Below, in pieces: positions 7,716 through 15,328 of a DNA stretch of 64,000 nucleotides. A program made the translations under genes and the position numbers. Source of the stretch: Achromobacter agilis. Its GTDB lineage: Bacteria; Pseudomonadota; Gammaproteobacteria; Burkholderiales; Burkholderiaceae_B. Below the pieces are notes generated by a model. That model ran no database searches and was not told the DNA's origin. It saw only the letters and a program-made list of their open reading frames with translations. Position 1 is the stretch's first letter; each line of letters begins with the position of its first letter. Location: assembly GCF_900496965.1 (NCBI RefSeq), contig NZ_UFQB01000002.1, positions 1-64,000 on the forward strand, given 5' to 3'.

Positions 7716-8699
7716 ATGAGTAACGAATTCACATTTGCCATCAAGAGCATTTGTTTCGACGAAGACTATCGTCCTTCGGACAATACGCGGATCACCACCA
7801 ATTTTGCCAATCTGGCCAGGGGCACGAGCCGCCAGGAGAACCTGCGCAACACGCTGCGGATGATTGACAACCGTTTCAATGCCTTGGCGCATTGGGACAA
7901 TCCCAAGGGCGATCGCTATACCGTCAATCTTGAAATCATCTCCGTCGAGATGAGCATTGACGGCGCAAGCAGCGGCAACGCCCTGCCCTTGATTGAAATC
8001 CTGAAGACGAGCATTGTCGATCGAAAGACCAACGAGCGCATTGAGGGCATCGTAGGGAATAATTTTTCCTCCTACGTCCGGGATTACGACTTCAGCGTGC
8101 TGCTGCTGGAACACACCAAGAATCAGGTCGGGTTCAGTACCCCTGAGAATTTTGGAGACCTGCATGGGAAGCTGTTCAAGGCCTTCGTGAATTCAAGCAC
8201 GTACAAAGAGCACTTCAGCAAGCCGCCCGTGATCTGCCTGAGCGTGTCGAGCAGCAAGACCTATCTTCGGACTGAAAACCAGCACCCTGTGCTGGGCGTT
8301 GAATACGTGCAGGATGAGTATTCGCTGACTGACGAATATTTCAAGAAGATGGGGATGAAGGTTCGCTACTTCATGCCTCCCAACAGTGCCGCGCCGTTGG
8401 CTTTCTATTTTTCCGGCGATCTGCTGGGCGATTACACCAATCTTGAGCTGATCAGCACGATCAGCACAATGGACACCTTCCAGAAGATTTACCGGCCAGA
8501 GATCTACAACGCGAATTCCGCGGCCGGAAGATCCTATCAGCCCAGCCTGAAGCACCAGGATTATTCGCTGACCCGGATTGTCTATGACCGAGAGGAACGT
8601 AGTCAGCTGGCTATCGAGCAGGGGCGGTTTGTTGAAGAGCATTTCATCAAGCCGTACCAGGCGATTCTTGAGCAGTGGTCCGCTAACTACCCTCTTTGA
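7716..8699 (+). CDS. mesX: DUF1852 protein, MesX partner of core methionine synthase
   Basis: The 327-residue protein starts at the ATG at 7716, matching the conserved DUF1852 beginning MSNEFTFAIKSICFDEDY; an in-frame ATG at 7674 would only add an unconserved leader. DUF1852 proteins were shown genetically to be required, together with oxygen, for the folate- and cobalamin-independent methionine synthase MesD. The family is cytoplasmic with no transmembrane segment. The chemical role of MesX, perhaps producing or delivering the methyl donor, is not settled. It sits 27 bp upstream of the MesD gene, with a flavin reductase further downstream, which fits an oxygen- and reduced-flavin-linked reaction. 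Assignment to the family is strong; the reaction is inferred. Confidence 0.88.
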   Translation: MSNEFTFAIKSICFDEDYRPSDNTRITTNFANLARGTSRQENLRNTLRMIDNRFNALAHWDNPKGDRYTVNLEIISVEMSIDGASSGNALPLIEILKTSIVDRKTNERIEGIVGNNFSSYVRDYDFSVLLLEHTKNQVGFSTPENFGDLHGKLFKAFVNSSTYKEHFSKPPVICLSVSSSKTYLRTENQHPVLGVEYVQDEYSLTDEYFKKMGMKVRYFMPPNSAAPLAFYFSGDLLGDYTNLELISTISTMDTFQKIYRPEIYNANSAAGRSYQPSLKHQDYSLTRIVYDREERSQLAIEQGRFVEEHFIKPYQAILEQWSANYPL

Positions 8700-8726
8700 T
8701 TAATCAGAAACACCAAGGCATCTATT

Positions 8727-9755
8727 GTGAAGAAATTGCTCCCCACCTCAACCGCCGGCAGCCTGCCCAAGCCTTCCTGGCTTGCAGAACCCGAGAAACT
8801 CTGGTCGCCCTGGAAACTGCAGGATGAAGGCCTGGCCGAGGGCAAGCAGGACGCTCTGCGTCTGTCTCTGCAAGAACAGCAGCACGCAGGCATCGATATC
8901 GTCAGCGACGGCGAACAAACGCGTCAGCACTTCGTGACGACGTTTATCGAGCATCTCGACGGCGTTGATTTCGAGAACCGCAAGACGGTCAGGATCCGCG
9001 ACCGCTATGACGCAAGCGTGCCGACGGTCGTGGGCGCCGTGGCTCGCCGCAAGCCGGTATTTGTCGAAGACGCAAAGTTCCTGCGCCAGCAGACCAAGCA
9101 GCCGATCAAATGGGCTTTGCCGGGCCCGATGACGATGATCGACACGCTGTATGACGCCCACTACCAAAGCCGCGAAAAGCTGGCTTGGGAGTTCGCCAAG
9201 ATTCTGAACCAGGAAGCCAAGGAACTGGAGGCTGCCGGCGTCGATATCATCCAGTTTGACGAGCCCGCGTTCAACGTGTTCTTCGACGAGGTGAATGATT
9301 GGGGCGTTGCCACGCTGGAACGGGCCATTGAAGGGCTCAAGTGTGAAACCGCTGTCCACATCTGCTATGGCTACGGCATCAAAGCCAATACGGATTGGAA
9401 GAAGACGCTGGGATCGGAGTGGCGGCAGTACGAAGAGGCTTTCCCCAAGCTGCAGAAATCCAGCATCGATATCGTCTCGCTGGAATGCCAGAACTCTCGC
9501 GTTCCCATGGATCTGATCGAGCTGATTCGGGGCAAGAAGGTGATGGTGGGCGCCATTGACGTGGCAACCAACGCCATTGAAACCCCCGAGGAAGTCGCCA
9601 ACACGCTGCGCAAGGCGCTTCAGTTCGTGGATGCCGACAAGCTCTACCCTTGCACCAACTGCGGCATGGCTCCCCTGTCTCGTGCTGTGGCAAGAGGCAA
9701 GCTGAGCGCCTTGAGCGCCGGCGCGGAAATCGTCCGTAAGGAACTCTCGAACTGA
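8727..9755 (+). CDS. mesD: Core methionine synthase MesD (MetE C-terminal domain type)
   Basis: The 342-residue protein corresponds only to the catalytic half of cobalamin-independent methionine synthase MetE and lacks the N-terminal folate-binding half. Zinc ligands equivalent to those of MetE are visible: H211 and C213 (HICYG), E253 (SLECQ) and C312 (NCGM). Such core synthases methylate homocysteine. The aerobic MesD family does so without methyltetrahydrofolate or B12 and depends on MesX, whose gene lies immediately upstream. The start is a GTG at 8727 behind an AAGG. The operon also contains a flavin reductase gene 63 bp downstream. Family assignment rests on the DUF1852 neighbour plus the zinc motif. 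Confidence 0.88.
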   Translation: MKKLLPTSTAGSLPKPSWLAEPEKLWSPWKLQDEGLAEGKQDALRLSLQEQQHAGIDIVSDGEQTRQHFVTTFIEHLDGVDFENRKTVRIRDRYDASVPTVVGAVARRKPVFVEDAKFLRQQTKQPIKWALPGPMTMIDTLYDAHYQSREKLAWEFAKILNQEAKELEAAGVDIIQFDEPAFNVFFDEVNDWGVATLERAIEGLKCETAVHICYGYGIKANTDWKKTLGSEWRQYEEAFPKLQKSSIDIVSLECQNSRVPMDLIELIRGKKVMVGAIDVATNAIETPEEVANTLRKALQFVDADKLYPCTNCGMAPLSRAVARGKLSALSAGAEIVRKELSN

Positions 9756-9818
9756 TTCAAAGGCGGGAAATGGCCGTCGCGAGCCGCTCGCGACGGCCAC
9801 GCATGAACAATAAATCCT

Positions 9819-10328
9819 ATGTCACTTTCCAGTACCGCGATCGAGCCATTGCGCTTTCGCGAAGCGCTTGGGCACTACGCGTCCGGCATCACCGTCATTA
9901 CAACGCACCTCGAAGACGAGCCGATAGGCTTCACCTGCCAGTCGTTCCATAGCGTGTCCATGAGTCCGCCGCTGGTGTCGTTCAGCGTGATGTCCAGTTC
10001 AGGCAGCTATCCGAAAATTCGCCAGGCGGGTCGATTCGCCGTCAATATCCTGTCGGACGAGCAAGTCAGGATTTCCAAGCAATTCGCTCGCCGAGGCACG
10101 GACAAGTGGCACGAAGTCGAGTGGCGGGAATCGCCGCTGGGCAATCCGATCATTGCCGGCAGCCTGCACTGGCTTGATTGCGAGATCTACGCCGAACACG
10201 CCGCGGGCGATCATCTGATCGTGATCGGTGAGGTGAAGGCATTGAACCTGCAAGAAGCTGCCGCTACGCAGCCATTGCTGTACTACAAAGGGCAGTATCG
10301 CAACATCGCCGAGCATTGCGAGGCTTGA
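9819..10328 (+). CDS. Flavin reductase family protein (HpaC-like)
   Basis: The 169-residue protein has the split-barrel flavin-binding fold of the HpaC/RutF family, with the typical early segment HYASGITVITT and GFTCQSF followed by PPLVSFSV. These enzymes use NAD(P)H to make free FMNH2 or FADH2 for a partner oxygenase. It lies downstream of mesX and mesD in the same direction. No two-component monooxygenase is adjacent, so MesX, which needs oxygen for its function, is the most likely consumer of the reduced flavin. That pairing is an inference from position. The ATG at 9819 gives the expected family N-terminus. Confidence 0.85.
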   Translation: MSLSSTAIEPLRFREALGHYASGITVITTHLEDEPIGFTCQSFHSVSMSPPLVSFSVMSSSGSYPKIRQAGRFAVNILSDEQVRISKQFARRGTDKWHEVEWRESPLGNPIIAGSLHWLDCEIYAEHAAGDHLIVIGEVKALNLQEAAATQPLLYYKGQYRNIAEHCEA

Positions 10329-10419
10329 GGGCATACCTCCACGGCTAAGAGCGGCCCCTAGCCATCAAGCCCCGTTTTACCCGCCGAAAGGCAGTTGGCC
10401 CGGATACGCCGCATGCCGC

Positions 10420-10887
10420 TCAGGGCGTTACCTGATAACCGCGCTGCTGCATGCAGCTGGCGTAGGTCGAAGCGGCGGCCGAACTGGCCTGCGACTGGGC
10501 TGCGCGATCCTGCCGACGCTCTTGCCGCTGCCGCGAACCGCCTACCACCGCTCCCGCCACCGCGGCGTCTTTCGCCTGGTTCTGCCGGTACTGCTGCTTG
10601 ACGTCATCGTCCATCCGGTCATACACCTCTTCATGCTGCCGGCCGCGCGCGCCAGCCACCGCCGCGCCTGCCGCGGCGCCAGCTGCCGCGCCTCGGACGC
10701 GTCCGCCGGATTGGGGACTTTCGGTAGTGGCGCTGCTCCCGTTGCCGGCCAGCGCCTGGCACGCGGCGCTATCTTGCTGGGAGGTTGCGGCAGACTGCCC
10801 TTTGAGCGGCGTCACCGTCTGGGCCGTGGCGCTCAGGCAGAGCGTAGCGAGTAGAGACGCGATGCCGGAATACATGGACGTTTTCAT
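10420..10887 (-). CDS. Secreted glycine-zipper protein, copy A
   Basis: The start at 10887 gives a 155-residue product with a signal peptide (MKTSMYSGIASLLATLCLSATAQ spans the leader, cleavage after about residue 23). The mature part has a Gly/Ala-rich zipper segment (VRGAAAGAAAGAAVAGARGR) and a second Gly-rich patch, then a conserved C-terminal tail CMQQRGYQVTP. Such glycine-zipper proteins are usually outer-membrane or envelope associated. It is a duplicate of the gene at 11070-11429, sharing signal peptide, TVTPL segment, zipper and tail. It differs by an extra block of roughly 40 residues (EEVYDRMDDDVKQQYRQNQ and following) in the middle. The role is unknown. Confidence 0.75.
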   Translation of the reverse strand: MKTSMYSGIASLLATLCLSATAQTVTPLKGQSAATSQQDSAACQALAGNGSSATTESPQSGGRVRGAAAGAAAGAAVAGARGRQHEEVYDRMDDDVKQQYRQNQAKDAAVAGAVVGGSRQRQERRQDRAAQSQASSAAASTYASCMQQRGYQVTP

Positions 10888-11069
10888 GAAAAACTCCATT
10901 GCTATCGAGAGCCAGGAAATTGCAGTTTAGCTTTACCGGTAGGCGATGGCGCGACTTTCTTGAGGAGATCGAGGGCGGGTAATCGAGTTCCGGCACCTTT
11001 ATTTGCCGAGTCCAGTGCCGATGTCCGCAAACCATAAGTCTGCCCAATTGGGATGTCAGCCTACAGTGC

Positions 11070-11429
11070 TCAGGGCGTCACCTGATAACCGCGCTGCTGC
11101 ATGCAATTGGCGTAGGCGGAAGCAGCGGCCGCCTTGGCTTGCGACTGGGCGGCTCGCTCGTGCCGGCGCTTGCGCACACCGGCTATCGCCGCGCCCGCCG
11201 GTGCCGCCCCCACCGCCAGACCGATGGCCGCGCCTCGGGCGCGCCCGCCGGATTCAGGACTTTCCGTAATGGCGCTGCTCTCACTATCGGCCAGCGCCTG
11301 GCACGCGGTGCTATCTTGCTCGGTGGTTGCGGAAGACTGCCCTGAAAGCGGCGTCACCGTCTGGGCCGTAGCGCTCAGGCAGAACGCAGCGAGAAGAAAT
11401 GCAACGCCGAAGCACGTGGACGATTTCAT
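11070..11429 (-). CDS. Secreted glycine-zipper protein, copy B
   Basis: The start chosen is the ATG at 11429, giving 119 residues with a signal peptide ending near SATAQ; longer upstream starts add sequence not shared with the paralogue. The mature protein has a Gly/Ala zipper (RGAAIGLAVGAAPAGAAIAG) and ends CMQQRGYQVTP, identical to the tail of copy A. It lacks the central acidic/Gln-rich block of copy A. The two genes lie in tandem on the minus strand with about 180 bp between them, and the similarity extends into their upstream regions, so this is a recent local duplication. An envelope location is likely; the function is unknown. Confidence 0.75.
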   Translation of the reverse strand: MKSSTCFGVAFLLAAFCLSATAQTVTPLSGQSSATTEQDSTACQALADSESSAITESPESGGRARGAAIGLAVGAAPAGAAIAGVRKRRHERAAQSQAKAAAASAYANCMQQRGYQVTP

Positions 11430-11538
11430 GAAAAATCCCATTCCTATCGAGGGCCGGAAAATCGCCGTAGTGTACGGGACGGGGATGACGGCCGAACCGG
11501 GGTTCAAGTGCGGCAGCGCTTAGAAGCGAGCCACAAAA

Positions 11539-11602
11539 TGTAAAGAAAACTAGACTTATTGACACGACAACCTGACATCTATAAAGTCAGGTTTTCTTTA
11601 CA
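11539..11602 (+). promoter_or_regulatory. Promoter region with long-spaced inverted repeats
   Basis: TGTAAAGAAAAC (11539-11550) and GTTTTCTTTACA (11591-11602) are perfect inverted copies, 40 bp apart. Between them lie TTGACA (11559-11564), a consensus -35 box, a possible -10 (TAAAGT, 11582-11587, 17-bp spacing), and a smaller stem CCTGAC/GTCAGG (11571-11576/11586-11591). The arrangement immediately upstream of the membrane-protein/HTH gene pair suggests a two-site operator that brackets the promoter. Confidence 0.55.
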
Positions 11603-11614
11603 TAGATAACCGCC

Positions 11615-12025
11615 ATGCACACCCACGCCGAGTCCCTGCGCGCCCCGACACCCGGCCGCACTTACCTTATCCGCACCATGTCTTTGATGAGCGCGTACGT
11701 GCTGGTTCACGCTGCCGCGATCGCGGGTCTTTTCGATGGCGTCCTGGGCCAGCCCGCCGGATGGGCGGTCGCAGCGCTGGCCGCGCTGCTCGTGGCCGGC
11801 CAAATATGGGCCACGCTACGGCTCATGGCGCATAGCGATGAGTACGTGCGCGTGATAGTCGCCAAATGCTTCATCCTGGCCGCCGGCGCCACGATGGCGC
11901 TCTGGACCGCCTGGGGATTTGGCGAAACCTATGCGGCTGCCCCTCACCTTCCGGGGTGGCTCGTCTATCCCGTGTTCTGGGGAATCTACGCGCTGGTATC
12001 TCCCTTTGTTCGTACGAGCCATTGA
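11615..12025 (+). CDS. Small four-helix inner-membrane protein
   Basis: The 136-residue product has four hydrophobic segments, roughly residues 22-42, 48-68, 82-102 and 112-130, and a short charged N-terminus, so it should be an integral inner-membrane protein. I do not recognise a named family. It is followed directly, with stop and start codons abutting, by a small XRE-type regulator. This membrane protein plus compact HTH arrangement is common in bacteria, though its purpose is mostly unknown. The promoter region with bracketing inverted repeats upstream suggests that the pair is autoregulated. Sensing of a membrane signal passed to the HTH partner is possible but not shown. Confidence 0.7.
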   Translation: MHTHAESLRAPTPGRTYLIRTMSLMSAYVLVHAAAIAGLFDGVLGQPAGWAVAALAALLVAGQIWATLRLMAHSDEYVRVIVAKCFILAAGATMALWTAWGFGETYAAAPHLPGWLVYPVFWGIYALVSPFVRTSH

Positions 12026-12235
12026 ATGAAAAACAAGTTGCGGGTACTGCGGGCCGAGGAAGGCTGGACACAGGCAGACCTGGCGGAGCGGTTGGGCGTC
12101 TCTCGCCAGGCCGTTAACGCGCTGGAAACCGAAAAGCACGCGCCGTCCCTGGATCTTGCATTTCGGATAAGCGCGCTTTTCAAGAGGCGGATTGAGGATA
12201 TTTTTGAGAATCCGTACGGCGAATCCGTAGCCTGA
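12026..12235 (+). CDS. Small XRE-family helix-turn-helix regulator
   Basis: The 69-residue protein is almost entirely one Cro/CI helix-turn-helix domain: LRVLRAEEGWTQADLAERLG followed by VSRQAVNALETEKHAPSLDL. It resembles the YozG-type regulators, which have no additional effector domain. It begins at the ATG directly after the stop codon of the membrane-protein gene, so translation is probably coupled. The inverted repeats at 11539-11602 are the most likely binding sites, on position alone. It ends eight bases before the convergent IclR gene's stop. Confidence 0.9.
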   Translation: MKNKLRVLRAEEGWTQADLAERLGVSRQAVNALETEKHAPSLDLAFRISALFKRRIEDIFENPYGESVA

Positions 12236-12242
12236 CAAGCCC

Positions 12243-13034
12243 TCAGGTTCGGCCGGCTACCTGGGCATACCGCCCCGCAATTCCCGCCGCAGCCTGCCGC
12301 ATCCTCTCCACCACCGTCCCGAACCTTTCCACCGCCAACCTTTCCGCCATCGCCGTCACCGTAATCGCCCCCAGCGCTTGCTCCTTTCCTAACATTATCG
12401 GCACCGCCACCGCGCTAGTGCCAGGCATCAGCCCGGCCGGCGCATGCGCCAACCCTTCTTTCCGCGCCTTCTCTACCCGGGCGATGACATCCTCCACCCG
12501 CTCCCCCAACACCTCCAGCCGCGCTGCGTTGCTGCGCACCAATCCCACGCTCTCCCCGGCGTCCAGGCTGGCCAACAACGCTACTCCCGACACGCCCACC
12601 CCGAGCGGCCGCCTCACCCCCACTTCAATCGACAAAACCTGTATCGGATGCCGCCCGGTCCGCCTGCCGATGCATATCGAGTCGTGGCCGTGCCGGATAC
12701 TGAGAAACACCGTGTCCCCCACCTGATCCGCCAGCTCCGCCATATACGGATCGGCCAGCGTCAATAACGGAAACCGTCGCGTGCGCGCCAGCCCCAACAG
12801 CGTGACCTCCTGCCCGATCAAATATCGGCGCGTTTCCGGGTCCTGTTCGACCGCTTCCTCCTGCACCAGGGTCTTGAGCAGCCGGTGCACGGTGGGACGA
12901 TTCAGGCCAGACATGCGCTCCAGGTCCACCAGGCGCACTCCCCGTTCCTGCCCGCACGCGATCAAGCGCAGCAGCGCCAACGCGCGGCGCACAGTCTGGG
13001 CTCCGGACGCGCTCTTGTCTTCGGCATCGCTCAT
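12243..13034 (-). CDS. IclR-family transcriptional regulator
   Basis: The start at 13034 gives 263 residues. An N-terminal winged helix-turn-helix (about 15-70, including LERMSGLNRPTVHRLLKTL) is followed by the IclR effector-binding domain (about 85-255). The gene overlaps the stop of the flavin reductase gene upstream of it by four bases, so the two are co-transcribed. It likely controls the divergent catabolic operon starting at 13901, and the palindrome at 13818-13830 lies between the two transcription units. IclR regulators of this kind commonly respond to an aromatic or other pathway intermediate; the ligand cannot be read here. Confidence 0.9.
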   Translation of the reverse strand: MSDAEDKSASGAQTVRRALALLRLIACGQERGVRLVDLERMSGLNRPTVHRLLKTLVQEEAVEQDPETRRYLIGQEVTLLGLARTRRFPLLTLADPYMAELADQVGDTVFLSIRHGHDSICIGRRTGRHPIQVLSIEVGVRRPLGVGVSGVALLASLDAGESVGLVRSNAARLEVLGERVEDVIARVEKARKEGLAHAPAGLMPGTSAVAVPIMLGKEQALGAITVTAMAERLAVERFGTVVERMRQAAAGIAGRYAQVAGRT

Positions 13035-13663
13035 GCAGCCTCCGGTTTCAGGACGGATTTGGGAGTCTGCGCGATGGCGCGCTTGGTGACGATGACGCCC
13101 AGCGACGCATAATTGGGGCCTCCAATGCGGCAGATGGGCCGCAGTTGGCGGGTATCGATCTTGCCGTCCTGCATCAAGCCGTCGCGGATGTGGAACATCA
13201 CGACTTCGCCCACGAAGAATTCGGCGCCGGTGTTTCCGAACGGTGTCACGCTGTGGAACCGGCATTCCAGGCTGATGGGCGCCGCAGCCAGGCGTGGGGT
13301 TGGGATGGCGGAGCCGGGAAGCACCTCCAGGCCCAGCAGGTCGGCTTCGCTGACTTCGGCCGGATGTTCCTGGGCGCTTTCATGGAGCGGATCCAGGAGC
13401 GTCTCGTCGGCGATGTTCACGACGAAGTGGCCGTTGGCCATGATGTTGCGGCCGGTGTCTTTGCGTTCTCCGGCCTTCCTGCCGATGTTGACGCCGATCA
13501 TGGGCGGCTGGTTGGAAACGAAGGTGTAGCAGCTGAAGGGAGCCAGGTTGACGCCGCCATTGGCATTGACGCTGCTGATCCAGGCGATGGGCCGCGGGAC
13601 GACGATGCCGCTCATCAGGCGGTAGGTCTGTTCGGGGTTCAGGTCGGTTGCGGGGAAGTGCAT
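13031..13663 (-). CDS. Flavin reductase / DIM6-NTAB-type flavoprotein
   Basis: The start at 13663 (MHFPATDLNPEQTYRLM) gives 210 residues. The sequence has the split-barrel flavin-binding fold, with PRPIAWISSVNANGGVNLAP in the FMN-binding region and a conserved LECRFHSVTPFGN segment. Members either supply reduced flavin to oxygenases or act as small flavoprotein oxidoreductases. It is co-transcribed with the IclR gene (4-bp overlap) and divergent from a catabolic operon that contains no obvious oxygenase. Its partner oxygenase, if any, must be encoded elsewhere. Confidence 0.82.
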   Translation of the reverse strand: MHFPATDLNPEQTYRLMSGIVVPRPIAWISSVNANGGVNLAPFSCYTFVSNQPPMIGVNIGRKAGERKDTGRNIMANGHFVVNIADETLLDPLHESAQEHPAEVSEADLLGLEVLPGSAIPTPRLAAAPISLECRFHSVTPFGNTGAEFFVGEVVMFHIRDGLMQDGKIDTRQLRPICRIGGPNYASLGVIVTKRAIAQTPKSVLKPEAA

Positions 13664-13817
13664 ATTGTCTCGCTTCGTAGTCCGGATATTGAACATCAGA
13701 ATCTGGGAGCCTCGGCGCGCACACAGTGCGCCAAGCCTGATTTTCGGATGCAGAGGGCCAAATCCAGAAGGGACCCGTGGAACACTATCCAAAAATAGTC
13801 CAATATTCGGAACTTTT

Positions 13818-13830
13818 CGCCAAATTGGCG
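13818..13830. promoter_or_regulatory. Palindrome in the IclR/Bug divergent region
   Basis: CGCCAA-A-TTGGCG is a perfect 13-bp palindrome located between the flavin reductase-IclR unit and the operon starting at 13901. It lies 71 bp before the Bug gene start. An IclR or other regulator site is plausible; no -35/-10 pair was identified with confidence. Confidence 0.4.
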
Positions 13831-13900
13831 TTGTTTGGCAGTGCGGGAATTCCTAGAGTGTCATCAAACAAAACGCGATGACACGCACAGGAGACTGACC

Positions 13901-14869
13901 ATGAACCGCAACGCGCTCCGCGCCTGCGCCACTGTGGCGCTGACCGTCCTTACCTCGATGGCGCATGCCGCCTGGCCCGAGAAGCCCGTGAAAATTGTCG
14001 TGCCCTACCCGCCCGGCGGGAATGTGGACGTGGCCGCACGGCTTATTGCCCCAGGATTGCAGGCGGCGCTGGGGCAACCGTTCATCGTCGAGAACAAGCC
14101 CGGCGCGGGCGGCATGATTGCCGGAGAACAAGTGGCGCGCTCGGCCCCGGACGGGTACACGCTGTTCATGGCCGCGAATGGTCCGCTGCTGTTTTCGCCA
14201 CTGATCTTCAAGCGCGACGCGTACAAGTGGGATCGGGATTTCGCGCCGATCAGTTCGGTCTCGTACACGCCGTTGGTGTTGCAAGTGCGGCCGGAACTGA
14301 AGGCAAAGAACCTGGAAGAACTGCTGGCGCTGGCGAAGAAGGACCCGGGCAAGCTGAACATGGCGTCGCCGGGCGCGGGCACGACGAATCATCTGGTGAG
14401 TGAGCTGTTGCAGTCGCTGACCGGCGCGCGCTGGACGACGGCGCAATACAAGGGCAATGCGCCGGCCACGACGGATCTGCTGGGCGGCCAGGTGGATTTC
14501 AATTTCGATCAGATCTCGGTGGCGCTGCCTTACGTGAAGGATGGGCGGCTGCGGGCGCTGGCGGTAACGACCGCCAAGCGCGTGCCCTCGATGCCCGATG
14601 TGCCCACGTTTGCGGAAGCCGGCGTGCAGGGCATGGAGGCGGCGACGTTTACCGGGTTGCTGGCGCCGAAGGGCACGCCGCCGGAGGTTCTGGACAAATT
14701 GAGCGCGGCGCTGGCCAAGATCCTGGCGCAGCCGGCGATCATCCAGCGTTTCGACGAGCTGGGCGCGGAGGCGCGCGGCAGTTCGCCCGAGGAGTTCTCG
14801 CGCTACCTGGCCGCGGAAGACGCGCGCTGGACGCCGATCATCAAGCGCGCCGGCATTACGGCGAATTGA
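13901..14869 (+). CDS. Bug/TctC-type periplasmic substrate-binding protein
   Basis: The ATG at 13901 follows an AGGAGA ribosome-binding site and gives a 322-residue protein with a signal peptide ending at AHAA. The mature protein shows the Bug family signatures WPEKPVKIVVPYPPGGNVDV and VVENKPGAGG-like IVENKPGAGGMIAG. These proteins bind small carboxylates in the periplasm. Some feed tripartite tricarboxylate transporters, but many are orphans, and no TctA/TctB membrane genes are visible here. It leads an operon of RidA, hydrolases, hydratase and aldolase, so its ligand is probably the operon's substrate, perhaps a dicarboxylate or aromatic-derived acid. Confidence 0.9.
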   Translation: MNRNALRACATVALTVLTSMAHAAWPEKPVKIVVPYPPGGNVDVAARLIAPGLQAALGQPFIVENKPGAGGMIAGEQVARSAPDGYTLFMAANGPLLFSPLIFKRDAYKWDRDFAPISSVSYTPLVLQVRPELKAKNLEELLALAKKDPGKLNMASPGAGTTNHLVSELLQSLTGARWTTAQYKGNAPATTDLLGGQVDFNFDQISVALPYVKDGRLRALAVTTAKRVPSMPDVPTFAEAGVQGMEAATFTGLLAPKGTPPEVLDKLSAALAKILAQPAIIQRFDELGAEARGSSPEEFSRYLAAEDARWTPIIKRAGITAN

Positions 14870-14935
14870 ATCCGGGCGCGCCAGGCACGCGACTCGGCGC
14901 CCCTCCCCCTCATCCATCCCAATACGGAACCCGCC

Positions 14936-15316
14936 ATGAGCAGACGCAGCATCTATGCCGAAGGCTTCAACCACAAGAACCCCATTCCCGCAGCCTGCCG
15001 GATCGGCCCCATGCTGTATTCCGGCAGCATCCAGGGCACGGAGCCGGCGACGGGCGCCTATGGCGCGTCGCTGGAACGCCAGTGCGAACTGATGTTCGAC
15101 CACGTGCGCCGTATCGTGGAAGCGGGCGGAGGCACACTGGACCACATCGCCAAGATGACGGTGTGGATGCGCGACCGCAGCCAGCGCGCGGCGCTGAATG
15201 CGGTGTGGCTGCAGGCGTTTCCGGATGCGCAGAACCGTCCGGCGCGCCACACCATGCAGGCGGATCTGGATGGCGACAAGCTCATCGAGTGCGATTTCGT
15301 CGCGGTGATCGGATAA
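14936..15316 (+). CDS. RidA-family protein (Rid/YjgF)
   Basis: The 126-residue protein has the compact chorismate-mutase-like fold of Rid proteins, with YSGSIQGTEPATGAYG and the C-terminal HTMQADLDGDKLIECDFVAVIG. Archetypal RidA deaminates reactive enamine/imine intermediates using a conserved Arg near the C-terminus. Here R (PARHTMQADL) is at about the right place, but the segment is not the canonical RidA one, so this may be a Rid subfamily member with a catabolic role. It lies between the Bug gene and a PDC-lactonase-like hydrolase gene, 12 bp from the latter. Confidence 0.82.
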   Translation: MSRRSIYAEGFNHKNPIPAACRIGPMLYSGSIQGTEPATGAYGASLERQCELMFDHVRRIVEAGGGTLDHIAKMTVWMRDRSQRAALNAVWLQAFPDAQNRPARHTMQADLDGDKLIECDFVAVIG

Positions 15317-15328
15317 AGGACCGCGGCG

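Noticed and set aside
12243..13265. Long version of the IclR protein starting at 13265
   Set aside because: The extra 77 residues lie inside the flavin reductase gene in another frame; the normal start is 13034.
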